A DNA stretch of 64,000 bases. It comes from Corythoichthys intestinalis (taxonomy: Eukaryota; Chordata; Actinopteri; Syngnathiformes; Syngnathidae). The stretch covers positions 22,326,501 through 22,390,500 of the forward strand of contig NC_080397.1 in NCBI RefSeq assembly GCF_030265065.1, in the 5' to 3' direction. Under the pieces are notes generated by a model. That model worked only from the letters and a program-made list of their open reading frames with translations. It was not told the origin of the DNA and did not search any database. This document shows positions 10,507-20,750 of the stretch, piece by piece. Each line of letters starts with the position of its first letter. Position 1 is the first letter of the stretch. A program made the translations under genes and the position numbers.

Positions 10507-11382
10507 TCAGTGTTTGTGAACAGCAGTCTTCAGCTCTTTCCACAGATTCTCGATTGGATTCAGGTCTGGACTTTGACTTGGCCATTCTAATACCTGGATA
10601 CGTTTATTTTTGAACCATTCCATTGTAGATTTGGCTTTATGTTTTGGATCATTGTCCTGTTGGAAGATCAATCTCCGTCCCAGTCTCAGGTCTTGTGCAG
10701 ATACCAACAGGTTTTCTTCCAGAATGTTCCTGTATTTGGCTGCATCCATCTTCCCGTCAATTTTAACCATCTTCCCTGTCCCTGCTGAAGAAAAGCAGGC
10801 CCAAACCATGATGCTGCTACCACCATGTTTGACAGTGGGGATGGTGTGTTCAGGGTGATGAGCTGTGTTGCTTTTACGCCAAACATATCGTTTTGCATTG
10901 TGGCCAAAAAGTTCAATTTTGGTTTCATCTGATCAGAGCACCTTCTTCCACATGTTTGGTGTGTCTCCCAGGTGGCTTGTGGCAAACTTTAAACGAGACT
11001 TTTTATGGATATCTTTGAGAAATGGCTTTCTTCTTGCCACTCTTCCATAAAGGCCAGATTTGTGCAGTGTACGACTGATTGTTGTCCTATGGACAGACTC
11101 TCCCACCTCAGCTGTAGATCTCTGCAGTTCATCCAGAGTGATCATGGGCCTCTTGGCTGCATCTCTGATCAGTTTTCTCCTTGTTTGAGAAGAAAGTTTG
11201 GAAGGACGGCCGGGTCTTGGTAGATTTGCAGTGGTCTGATGCTCCTTCCATTTCAATATGATGGCTTGCACAGTGCTCCTTGAGATGTTTAAAGCTTGGG
11301 AAATCTTTTTGTATCCAAATCCGGCTTTAAACTTCTCCACAACAGTATCTTGGACCTGCCTGGTGTGTTCCTTGGTTTTCAT
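10507..11382 (-). pseudogene. Tc1 transposase, one premature stop and a truncated C-terminus
   Basis: From ATG at 11382 (MKTKEHTRQVQDTVVEK) the frame reads as in the first copy until a TGG-to-TGA change at 10933-10935. This falls in the LWSDET motif, removing the Trp next to the first catalytic Asp. The frame after the stop is intact to the 10507 breakpoint. It is identical to the first copy at nearly all residues (one visible change, MVEIDGK to MVKIDGK), which implies recent separation. Confidence 0.93.
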
Positions 11383-11771
11383 AATGCTCTCTGCACTTTA
11401 AACAGAACCCTGAGACTATCACAGAGCAGGTGCATTTATACGGAGACTTGATTACACACAGGTGGATTCTATTTATCATCATCGGTCATTTAGGACAACA
11501 TTGGATCATTCAGAGATCCTCACTGAACTTCTGGAGTGAGTTTGCTGCACTGAAAGTAAAGGGGCCGAATAATATTGCACGCCCCACTTTTCAGTTTTTT
11601 ATTTGTTAAAAAAGTTTAAATTATCCAATAAATGTTGTTCCACTTCACGATTGTGTCCCACTTGTTGTTGATTCTTGACAAAAAAAATTAAATTTCATAT
11701 CTTTATGTTTGAAGCCTGAAATGTGGCGAAAGGTTGCAAGGTTCAAGGGGGCCGAATACTTTTGCAAGGCA

Positions 11772-11774
<3 letters not shown>
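10507..11774 (-). mobile_element. Second copy of the IR/DR Tc1 transposon, truncated at its transposase 3' end
   Basis: It is almost the same sequence as 1-1220 in the opposite orientation. The 5' inverted repeat (about 11556-11774) carries the inner and outer GGGGCCGAATA boxes and ends CTTTTGCAAGGCACTG at an AT-repeat tract. The other end breaks off at 10507 inside the codons for TAVHKH and joins Rex3 sequence directly, so the right half of the C-terminal region and one inverted repeat are lost. Confidence 0.92.

Positions 11775-11864
<90 letters not shown>
11775..11864. repeat. (TA)n microsatellite, about 85 bp
   Basis: A long uninterrupted AT-dinucleotide tract lies between the Tc1 end at 11774 and the mariner-type element at 11863. 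Both elements insert at TA, so the tract is a plausible double target. Confidence 0.93.
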
Positions 11865-11868
<4 letters not shown>

Positions 11869-12408
11869 GTTCCAAAATGTTTGACCCCATTTCGTAGCCC
11901 GATAATTTTGACAGTTTACTTTGAAATGACCACAAATTTTCACAACTTGTTTAAACACGTTTCAAGTTTTTGTGTGTAACGTTTGGCATTTCTATGTTTT
12001 CAGGTTAAGAAATGCCGTTCACTTCAAAAGAAAAGGCATTTTGCGTGTTAGAGTATGCTCAGACTCGGTCACCGAAGACAGTGCAGCGTGCCTTCTTCAA
12101 AAAATTTGCAAAGAAGGCACCAACTACCAAACAAATTAAAACTTGGCACCAAAAATTTCAAAAAATTTCAGCGAGTTTGGCATGAGTTCGAATACGGACT
12201 TAACGTTTGCACAGTCACAGGCGGCACTCATATTGAACATTTATGAAAATCTGTAAAAGAACCAACAGTATTTGTACATTTCTTTGTCAATTTAACCAAT
12301 AAAACTTATGACCTTCAACATAAAGTATTTAGTTTCATTAAGATCCATCAAGTAGTGTCTGAGATATGGGCATTTAGAATGGGGTCAACCATTTTGGAAC
12401 ACCCTGTA
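11863..12408 (+). mobile_element. Mariner/Tc1-superfamily deletion derivative
   Basis: The ends are inverted: TAGGGTGTTCCAAAATG on the left and CATTTTGGAACACCCTGTA on the right, both at TA. A short coding remnant lies between them. It looks like a full element reduced by a large internal deletion to about 545 bp. Confidence 0.82.
12012..12246 (+). pseudogene. Transposase remnant: N-terminal HTH joined to C-terminal tail
   Basis: From ATG 12012 it reads MPFTSKEKAFCVLEYAQT, then TVQRAFFKKFAKKAPT and IKTWHQKF. This resembles the N-terminal helix-turn-helix domain (DUF4817 type) of a mariner-superfamily transposase. About 35 bp later another frame gives VWHEFEYGLNVCTV and GGTHIEHL with a stop at 12246, which resembles the C-terminal end. 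The whole catalytic core is gone and the two halves are out of frame. Confidence 0.72.
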
Positions 12409-13861
12409 TACATACTATAACTTTCTTTGATGCCGTCAATTTTTATAATGCACGATAAATTATGGCCCTTCCCTCACCCCTTAGTTTGGAATTCAAGACA
12501 ACACACATTCTAATGGATGCCAGCTCTGGGGTGAGAGCCAGAAATCATCCTGGTGACTTGATCCTGGTAAAAATCGTGGTTTTAATTGCCAAAATTGGGC
12601 ACATTAAGGCAGTGTGACGAAAGTGAATCTGCCTGGTTGCTTGGCACAACTCATCTTCCTAGCGCCATGCGCAGCTATCGTGGCCACTCGGGACACACTA
12701 TACGGGGGCAAAAGCACACAGAGGATTAGGTCAAATTACCGTGTCAAGTGAAACGTAATGCACAGATGAACTGTAAATTAAGGTGTGGCATAAAAGAAAG
12801 TGAACGTTTTCGAGCACCATGAGAACCTCCGGCATGGACATGACATGAACATGATCTGACATGAAAAAAAAATCTGTGAAATGAAATCATACATCAGAAT
12901 TTCATGAGAGTACTTTGGTTCGGGTCTTGGGGTAGTTCAGTATGGAGATTGATCCTTGATTATCTCAGATTTGTTTGTTTGGTTTTTTTTTTTCGCAAAT
13001 CACTTTTATATTACAATACTTTAGTTTCAGTCTCGGGGTGCTCCAGTGTCCCCCAGAAGTGGACCCATTCTTGGATAGCACACGTTTTTTGTTTTTTTTT
13101 AAATAAAGGTACTTGCACTTCGAAATGTTTCATTAGTAGTTTTTGAAAACAAAGGTTTGAATCGAATGTTGTATCACCTGAACCAATACACATCAAAGTT
13201 AGTATAAGTCAATACAGATTTATTTGACATTGATCATTTACCCTACCAATTAATTAGGTTCATATTTGGGAGACATGTAGCCCTGACCACCATCCAAAAA
13301 TGTGTTTGGTCTTATTAATGCCCCGTCCCCAGCAAAAAGTGTAAATGTAGGTTATGCTGTTATATCGTCCCTAACAATGTTGAGATCAAACCTACCACCT
13401 TGTCATCACACTATAAGTAAAGACAATAAAGATGATAGTACACTCAACATTTTATTTCCCCCCACTCAAAAATTACATCTCACATCACATTTGACTCCCA
13501 CTTCCAAAACGGGAGCCTCAAATATCACAGGCCTTTCCGCTCCACTTTATTTAAACAGGCTATTAATCAGAACTCGAGTTCTGCCACGAGACACGACTTC
13601 ATTATCCGGCACGATGATGTGATCACCATTGGTGACGGCGTGCGCACATGCAAATGAATTAACGCTAATAAACGATGTGGTGTACGAGATGACACCTGCG
13701 AGGATATTGCACACGCACTCGGCAAATCTGGGTCACGAGTTCTGCGCGTTCTAACCTTAACGCCGGGATCTACACGCATGAGAGCACCCGTCTTCTGCAT
13801 CTACCTTTTTGTGCTCAGGGGAGTAACAGTAAATTAGCTGCTATTTTGCAGAGGTTGCACA

Positions 13862-14180
13862 AGTACATAGACTCTTTTCTTAACTCATTGGCTGCCACTG
13901 ACAGCAATAGACATCTAATCCATTTGTAGTTCAGTACTAGTGATAAACTCATATGACCCTTTCAAGGACAGTGGTCACTTCAATGAACAATGAAAAGTTA
14001 TCATTACTTAACTCATTAATTGCCAGCCCAGCTCAAAAGTGTTGTGGTGTTTAGTTAGACGGAAATTGTTATTGAAAATACCATTTCAACTTGGAGTGCT
14101 TGAACCAATCATTCGATCACTTCCATCCCCTCCCAGTTAAAGTGGATTGGACGTCTATTACAGTCAATGAAGAATGATAT
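13862..14180. repeat. Dispersed ATTGG-GTCTAT repeat family, copy 1
   Basis: It contains AACTCATTGGCTGCCACTGA, AATAGACATCTAATCCATTT and the inverse GTGGATTGGACGTCTATT. The same phrases recur at 14685-14725, 19608-19700, 35495-35545, 51590-52025 and 58640-58770. This points to a non-autonomous fish family with inverted halves. Its class is not recognised. Confidence 0.6.
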
Positions 14181-14590
14181 GTGAGGTCACAACAGATTTA
14201 TAAAACATTAATAAATCAATAAAATTCCTAGAGCAAAATACACATTGGCCCCACTTATTTGAATTCTCTTTTTCTTTTTTCAAATCATAACTATTTGTTT
14301 TGTTGTTTGTAATTTTAATTTTTCATAATTCATTTTTTTCTTTAAAATTATTTCTATTTTTTATTAGTCATAGCTTTTTTTCATTTACATTTTTTTTTGT
14401 TATTTATATTTCATTACTATTTCAATAATTGATTTTTTTCCCCCAAAAAATATATCATTCAATTAATTCCATCACAAAATACATGCAAGCAGCACTAATA
14501 CTACAATTAGTTGTCAAAAGGGTGCCACAAAATATTGTCCTGTGGGCCGGAAGTGGTCTCTGGGCTGCAGGTTTAAGACCCCAATCCTAT

Positions 14591-14628
14591 TTAAATGTAA
14601 AAAAAAAAAAAAAAAAGAAAAAAAAACA
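14591..14628. repeat. Oligo(A) tract
   Basis: Eighteen A, then G, then eight A. It could be the tail of a retroposed fragment, but no retroposon body is recognised to its left. Confidence 0.6.
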
Positions 14629-14997
14629 TAATTCGTGCAAGAAAGGCGTAAACACACAGCAGACAGATAAAAAAAAGAGCCATAGGATTGGATGTCTATC
14701 ACCGTCAGTGGCAGCCAATGAGCTAATTATCCATAGGCTTCAAAGTACAGACAGCTTGGAACGGTATTAAACTTGAAAACCTCAAGTAAAGTGCAGATAT
14801 ATGAACGACTTGTATTGGAGTGTTTCAAGTTCTGCAGGACTGCTGACCTATAGACCCTACCCACGTGACGTCACAGCTCCGCTCTCCTGAATGGTACCGC
14901 CCACTTGTCCGTCAAAACATAGTGTTAACCTGTTACGGCTACGTACATTTCTCCTATTTACGGCGTGTTTTTCTGCTCCTTAACATTAATAATCAAA

Positions 14998-15175
14998 ATG
15001 GTGAAGGCGTGTGTGGCTGTTGGTTGCACTAACAGAGAAGATGGAAGGAGAGACTTGAAGTTTTACCGTATTCCGAGGGATCCAAAGAGGAGAGCGAAAT
15101 GGACGGCTGCAATTCGACGTGAAAACTGGGCACCAAAAAATCACCACAGACTATGTAGTAGTCATTTTATATCCG
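14998..15175 (+). pseudogene. THAP-domain exon of an ISL2EU-like gene
   Basis: ATG 14998 starts MVKACVAVGCTNREDGRRDL, followed by FYRIPRDPKRRAKWTAAIRR and ENWAPKNHHRLCSSHF. The C2CH zinc ligands (Cys5, Cys10, then Cys and His in LCSSH), the Trp of RAKW and the WAP motif define a nearly whole THAP DNA-binding domain. It is followed by a good donor, CCG/GTAAGA. No downstream exon exists in the element. Confidence 0.85.
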
Positions 15176-15586
15176 GTAAGATGCATTTCAGATATACTTA
15201 GAGGGTTTTGGGCTGACAAATAACCACAATTAAGATCATTGCGAGGCTAATCGCCGACAACATACGACGTAGTACGACATAGTTTCAAATTCAAGATGTT
15301 TGTGACTTCCCTTTCTTCCACCATCGTTATTTTTCGAATATGATTTAGCTGGTACCAAGTGAAAGAAACTGGCCTCGTCTACGGGGCTGACAAATAACCA
15401 CAATTAAGATCATTGCTAGGCTAATCGCCGACAACATACACGTATGTATGTAGTGAGAGTGCTATCGCTAAACCATATAAACATTAAAAGCCTTAACTCC
15501 ATTGACAAACGACATGAAATACATTAGACTTGACAGTGGATGTTAGCAATAACAAAAGATTTTGAATTGAAAATTTCGTAACTCAC

Positions 15587-15930
15587 CTTTCCAAGCACAA
15601 GATAGATTCCTGCCGAACGAGGACCTGTTTCACCCAACCAGCAACGAAGTATTTATAAGCCTCCAAGCTCTTAAAGTTTTTCAAATTTTCGTGGGAATAG
15701 GCTGATTTTGTGTGGACAAGATAATTGTAAATATCAGCGTAGCAGATGTCAGGCAGACAGGGCGAAGACAGTGGGTCGAAAAACATCGATTTGGGCATCA
15801 AATATGGATCTGGCGACTGTATAGAACGAAGCTTTTCCACATAACGCCTTTTATGCAACACATCCAGTGAGTTTACGGCATCAGAAAACACCGGGTCTTC
15901 CATGAAATGCATTTTAAATTCCTCGATCAA
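15587..15930 (-). pseudogene. First exon of the second, convergent ISL2EU-like gene
   Basis: It reads EEFKMHFMEDPVFSDAV, then SLDVLHKRRYVEKL, YADIYNYLVHTKSAYSH and LEAYKYFVAGWVKQVLV. A donor, AAG/GTGAGT, follows at 15586-15581. This matches my memory of the N-terminal part of proteins in fish YqaJ-nuclease-bearing ISL2EU elements. The nuclease domain itself is absent. Confidence 0.65.
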
Positions 15931-17073
15931 TTGAAAACAATGCTAATACAGAGACAAAATGACGGACAAGTGGGCGGAACCACACAGCGAGCACGTGGTT
16001 TTGTGACGTCGGTGGGTAGGGTCTATACACAGCTATATTGATAAAAGTAGTAAACACCACCCCAAAAAATATCCAGAAAGTCTTTTTTTCCCTGCTAGAC
16101 ACATTACAGTGGGAAAGCCCCCATGTGATTCTGTATCTCCTCTCACAGCTCCTGGTAGGGTTTTGTCCTATTTACACACAAAACTGCTGCTGTGTGCACC
16201 AAAGACAGCATCAAATATTCAGCAGTTCACATGAGATGGAGCAGCATCATTCAAGCCTGCTTCTGCTGCTACAAGAAAGTAGGTTGAGCACAAAGCATAG
16301 TGACAAAGTACATTATTTTGAATAGTGAGTAGTGATTTCTTTTGTGAGTTCAATGTACATGAAAAAAAATCCACAGAACTTGTCCTCAATAAGGTCACAG
16401 CAGGTGAGTAATGGAAAGAAAGGCAGGGCACGTATGAACAACTATTTGTATTCATATTCACACAAGCTGTATGGACAATTTAGGGCAGGGGTATTCAACT
16501 CATCTTTGTTGCAAGCCCCATAGTTGTTTTGGTTACTTCGGACGGACATTATGTATGCCAACTAGGACAGCCACGATGAATCGACAACAATTTAGTTAAA
16601 CGGGTGACCAATAGTAATTTTTCAAATCCTCTTTTTTTGAGTCTCTAAACAGTAAATATTCTATTGTATTAAATGTTTCATTTGTTAATTTTCCTTTTTG
16701 TTAAAAAAAAACAAAAATCGGGTAATATTGTCTTATTTTTATTTATTTTTTTAATATCCTATTTTTTTTTCATTAAAAATCAGAAAAATACCTGTAAATA
16801 TTCACTTTACTTATTTGTTTTAATTTTATTTAAATTAAAAACAAAAAGGGAAAACAACTTTTTTTCCATTAAAATATAGCATGAAAACTAGCAAATACTT
16901 GTACTATTTTTTCAGTTTAAAAGGTAAAAACTAAATATTCTCCTGTTATTTTGGGAAAAAAATATTTACATACACCGTAATTTTCGGACTATAAGCCGCT
17001 ACTTTTTTCCCTCATTTTGAATTCTGCGGTTTATAGTCCAGTGCGGCTTATTCATTGATTTATTGGGTTAATA

Positions 17074-17368
17074 GGTAACACTTTAGTTGACAGCGGTGTC
17101 ATAAGACTGCCATAATTATTTATTACACCATCATGGGCATTAATGAATGCATATGACAGATGTCATTAAGTGTCATCCGGCAAATTATGTCACTAACTCC
17201 ATTCATGTCCAGCTCGGATCTTTTACATCCATTCAAAAGTGAGATAATTTGCCGGATGACACAAAATGATATCTGTCATCTGTCATATCAATGCTCGTGC
17301 CAGTGTCATAATTATGATGGATTTATGACAGTCTTATGGCACCACTGTCAAAGAAGTGTTATCAAATA
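17074..17368. mobile_element. Fold-back miniature element
   Basis: Near-perfect long inverted repeats. The left arm starts GGTAACACTTTAGTTGACAG with GTGTCATAAGACTG. The right arm gives ATGACAGTCTTATGGCAC and ends AAGTGTTATC. The whole 295 bp can fold on itself. It is nested in the element at 16974-18490. Confidence 0.8.
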
Positions 17369-17458
17369 CCATAACTAGCAATTAATGAACAACCGGAACA
17401 GTAACTGAAGAAATAATTAGCACAGAACATGTATTTTGATAGTTGTTAACATCTGTTG

Positions 17459-18275
17459 CCATACGCGGAGCTTAAGGGGGGGACCAGGGGGGCCAGCTAC
17501 ACCCCCCCCCCTGGTGGCCCAAAAGTGTTATTGCATGAAATTGACTTTCCTATAAATGATTTTTAAATCAAGAGTTTTCCGGTAAAATATTGTTTATAAA
17601 AGTTGTCAAGCAATAAAACAAACAACAACAATTAATGAAATGACCAAAAAAAGATATTTTAATAATGGGGTCAAAATTATTTTTTGAACAGATCATGTGA
17701 CTAGCACCTTAGTTATGAGTTATGTCGACTTAAACAATTAATTGAACCCAGAAAAGAACCAGTTATATATTTTGGACATCGGTGTTTATGAAACTGTAGG
17801 AACTCCATACAGGACTTGAATTACAGTAATAACAGTTATTGGTCATCCTACGAGTAAAACAGTAAAACATTGCCTTTTTTTACGTTCAGTATGTATGTTA
17901 GGTTATACGACAGATTTTTTTTTTTTTTTTTAATGGATGGATGGGCCATGTTTTAAAACCTGGTAGATAACCACATCACCAAAACACGGAAATCAAGCAA
18001 ATCAGTGCAGCGCAGCGGCTCCGCCCAGGGAATACGATTTTTGGCGGGGGTAACTACATTGGCAAGGCACCGGCAGGTGTACCATATTCAATGGATGACG
18101 ATCTTGGCGAAAAGTATAGCTGTCCTAAGTAGCCTGATTTAGAATTCCCCTCAAGATGGGAAACAAAAAAATGCAACTTATAATTATAAATATTCTTGTA
18201 AATTTTATTTTTCACACTGCGTTTCGGGGTCATCAACATGTTGTGCCCCCCCGCCCCAAAAATCAAACCCGTCTG
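17459..18275 (+). mobile_element. CATA-CGGAG miniature element, copy 1
   Basis: It begins CATACGCGGAGCTTAAGG and ends with the inverse of CAGACGGGTTTGATTTTTGG. Both the 17470-17720 and 18050-18260 parts recur, inverted, at 50275-50487 and 49362-49590, which defines one family. No coding sequence is seen. Confidence 0.7.
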
Positions 18276-18685
18276 TAGCGCTGCATTGCATGCTAGAAGG
18301 CATGTTGGACGACAACAGTGTTGACAGCAGGTGGCAGCAGAGTTGACTGTCTCCCACAAGGGAGCAGTAATGGCCAAATAAAGTGTTTATCTATCAAATA
18401 AAGTCTTATCTATATACAAATGCCGTTTTTGTGTCAAATTAGATGGTGGCAGCTTATAGTCAGGTGCGCCTTATAGTCCGAAAATTACGGTTTATATAAA
18501 ACATTTTTGGTAAAGGAGAAGAAAAGTCAATATTAAGGACTTGGGACTTCCCTGGGCGTGTCATTTTTAGAAGATGATAATTGAGTGTAAAAAGACTGTG
18601 CTTATAAGATTTTTAAAAAATGTTTATTTTAGCAAGGAACACAACGCCGAGCCACATGATTTTATTATTTAGGGCAACTGACAGG

Positions 18686-19110
18686 CAGGGCCGGCCCTGG
18701 CCATTTGGGGGCCCTAAGCAAAATAATGCAAAGGGGCCCATATTTTTGGCCCACCATTTTGTCACAGTGTACTGTGAAACCCATACATGCAATCTAACCC
18801 ATCCGTCCATATTTTGTGTATTAATCAGATTTTGTTACACTGCGTACTTCAAACTTCTCACCCCAAATGATTGTAAGTACTTATGGTAGATAGCGCCAAA
18901 CCTTTTTCTAAAAGAGGAAAGAAAGAAGTTAAGGAAGAACGTTTATTTTTTTAAGCTTGTAATCAAGTATCAAAACTCACAAATGTCAAATAAAGCAAAC
19001 TGTAGTAAACAAAATAGAATATAAATTAAACAATTGCCAGATTGGGGGCCCCTTAGTGGTCAGGGGCCCTAAGCAGCTGCACAGTCTGCGTATAGGCTGG
19101 GCCGGCCCTG
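18686..19110. mobile_element. hAT miniature element with perfect 8-bp target duplication
   Basis: Both ends are CAGGGCCGGCCCTG-like inverted repeats (left CAGGGCCGGCCCTGG, right GGGCCGGCCCTG). They are flanked by identical 8-bp copies of CTGACAGG at 18678-18685 and 19111-19118. Eight-base duplications and CAGGG ends are the hAT signature. At 425 bp it has no transposase. Confidence 0.92.
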
Positions 19111-19607
19111 CTGACAGGCCACATAAAATGATGTGACAGGCCAGATTTGGCCCCTTGCCTCTAGTTTGAAACCTCTGATTTAGTTTTAAATGAGCGTACT
19201 ATTGAGAAATGTATGAGAAAACATATTTATATTCGAAAAACGAACAAAAAAAACTGGTATGATGTGTAACATCCACACAAGAACTGAGATTGGAACTTCA
19301 AACTTGATAATTGTGAGGCAAACAACACAAGTAAATAATGTTAATTGCAAACTTCCTGTTACATAGGATATGTATTATAATGGAAGCACTGGGAGGATAT
19401 GAAAACGCCACACAGGAAGAAAGAAGCCGGGATTCCAATCATGAATCTCAGAAACGTAAAGAAGATGTACTGTATACTGCCCATTAGTCAAGTGTGCTAT
19501 TATGGATTTTTACATTATTTTCAACAAGTAAATAATGTCAAATATGAGAAGGTGAAGTACATTTTGGGAGCATATACAACCTCCACACATGAGCTGAGAT
19601 TTGACTC

Positions 19608-19700
19608 ATTGGGGGCCATTGACGACCATAACTGCCAAATCATCCCAGTTCAAGAAGGAATAGACGTCTATCGCCGTCAATGGCAGCCAATAAGTTAATG
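19608..19700. repeat. Dispersed ATTGG-GTCTAT repeat family, partial copy
   Basis: Contains GGAATAGACGTCTATCGCC and GTCAATGGCAGCCAATAAG, as in the copy at 13862-14180. Confidence 0.55.
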
Positions 19701-20064
19701 TGTTTTTTTTTTTTTTTTGTGGGGAGTGATAAAAGTAGTGCGGTTGTCCTGGTATGTAATTGTCCCATGTTTGTTATATAAATCCCCCACTGATCACAGA
19801 TAGATAACAAAGCACCCCCCCGCTGCAGAATGTCATTCTTTTGCCACTTAGTAATGTTTCTGCTCCGAAACAGGAGGCGCGTTCAGTAGCACAAAGGGAC
19901 GAATTGTTTCTCACCAAACAGCAGCAAGGCGACTGCGTGCAAAATGAAGCAAATTGCTTCATACTGCGATTGTTTTACTACAATTTCACTGCTACACGGT
20001 CAGTGAGGGTGCTATTGCACGCAATAAACGTGTTTTTCTCATATTGTAGCGGAGTGATGCTTAC

Positions 20065-20089
20065 CGTTGCACCACTGCGAGGGGTGCAT
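20065..20089 (-). CDS. rnf122: rnf122 coding exon 1
   Basis: On the minus strand ATG at 20089 reads MHPSQWCN plus the first base of Gly, then the donor GTAAGC. Human RNF122 starts MHPFQWCNG, so eight of the nine first residues agree. The 25-bp exon leaves one base of the split Gly codon that the exon at 5830 completes (GCFCGL). No upstream in-frame alternative is needed. This places the promoter and 5' untranslated sequence at higher coordinates. Confidence 0.93.
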
Positions 20090-20510
20090 CAATGCGTCGG
20101 GGGGGTTCTCTCTCTTTGAAAATCCGACGACTGTTTCAAAGAAGCGGATGGCAGACCTGTACAAAGTGGCCGGCGATCAAGATGAGGTCACGGAGCAAAA
20201 CCTGATGGAGACGAGCGCGCAAGACCCGAACTGCATTATCCTCTGCTTCATCCACGCGCAAGGGCAAGAAAAAAGGGCGAGCTTCTCATCCCTGTTCTGT
20301 TGTCAGTTAGGAAGAGGAATCATAAGAACTGAGAGACCAGCAGCATCTGCGAGAGAGCCGAAGTGGAGCACTGGCTCGTTTGGGGATTTTCTTTCCAGTT
20401 CCCACCCGCCCATCGCTCCCTCCCTCGAGAATTATAGTGACGTGTGTTGGGGACCAATGTGCGCCCGAGTCGTCTGGACCCATGGGGTTGCATCCGTGGT
20501 CATTCTCTGA
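20090..20510 (-). promoter_or_regulatory. rnf122: Likely rnf122 5' UTR and core promoter region
   Basis: This 420-bp block next to the initiator codon is clearly richer in G+C and CpG than the surrounding intron and flank and has no recognised repeat. On the minus strand no strong splice acceptor intervenes before the ATG, so it can be contiguous 5' UTR. No TATA box is evident. The start site is not determined. Confidence 0.5.
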
Positions 20511-20578
20511 AATGAATAATGATGAGCCACCAGGGGCGTCACTAGGTTTTAAGAACGGGGGGGATTAGCCCCTAGGAC

Positions 20579-20750
20579 AGGGGTTGGGAAACTTTTGGCT
20601 GAGAGAGCCATAAAGACCACATATTTTTAAATGTAGTCCATTTTAAATTTAAAATATGAGAGCCATACAATGTTTAAAAGTAAAAATACAAGTAATATGT
20701 GCATTTTATGTAATTTCAACACTTTTAAAGTACAATAAGTTGCTGAATTC
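20579..20750. repeat. hAT-type element end (CAGGGGTTGGGAAAC)
   Basis: It begins CAGGGGTTGGGAAACTTTT and GAGAGAGCCATAAAGACC, a fish hAT terminal sequence. The right end is not seen. It is cut by the oligo(T) start of the next repeat. Confidence 0.55.

Larger units (their letters stand above)
14851..16025. mobile_element. ISL2EU-like transposon, internal-deletion derivative, copy A
   Basis: The ends are inverted: TAGACCCTACCCACGTGACG on the left and its complement with CGTCGGTGGGTAGGGTCTA on the right. Flanks are TA or TATA. At each end the first exon of a gene pointing inward is kept: a THAP exon on plus and a second exon on minus, each ending in a splice donor. No central exons remain between about 15180 and 15580. 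Copy A carries a partial duplication of about 165 bp near 15211-15390 that copy B (52931-53929) lacks. Assignment to ISL2EU rests on the two-gene THAP plus YqaJ-type layout known for that group. Confidence 0.75.
16974..18490. mobile_element. Miniature element with CCGTAATTTTCGGACTATAA ends, carrying nested insertions
   Basis: The left end CCGTAATTTTCGGACTATAA is mirrored at the right by the complement ending CGAAAATTACGG. A related family with CCGTAATTTCCCGAATATAA ends lies at 55327-56247. The body is expanded by two further elements (17074-17368 and 17459-18275). Confidence 0.75.
5831..20064 (-). other. rnf122: rnf122 intron 1 (14.2 kb), transposon-rich
   Basis: The intron runs from GTAAGC at 20064 to CATGTAG at 5831 on the minus strand. 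It holds the Rex3, Tc1, mariner-type and ISL2EU-like elements listed separately. Unassigned stretches (5831-7611, 7774-8778, 12409-13861, 14181-14850, 16026-16973, 18491-18677 and 19119-20064) contain no convincing gene. 13560-13800 is unusually GC-rich and carries a perfect 16-base palindrome, CAGAACTCGAGTTCTG, at 13569-13584. I see no function for it. Confidence 0.8.

Noticed and set aside
11645-11958. Frames with long IYIYIY repeats
   Set aside because: They are translations of the TA microsatellite.
13567-13800. GC-rich minus-strand frame MQKTGALMRVDPGVKVRT as an exon
   Set aside because: No homologue recognised, and no clear splice borders. It remains unexplained, but the evidence does not reach a gene call.
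20067-20510. 147-codon plus-strand frame beginning MHHCEGCINASGG
   Set aside because: It is antisense to rnf122 exon 1 and its 5' UTR. It has no recognised domain and is open because the region is GC-rich.
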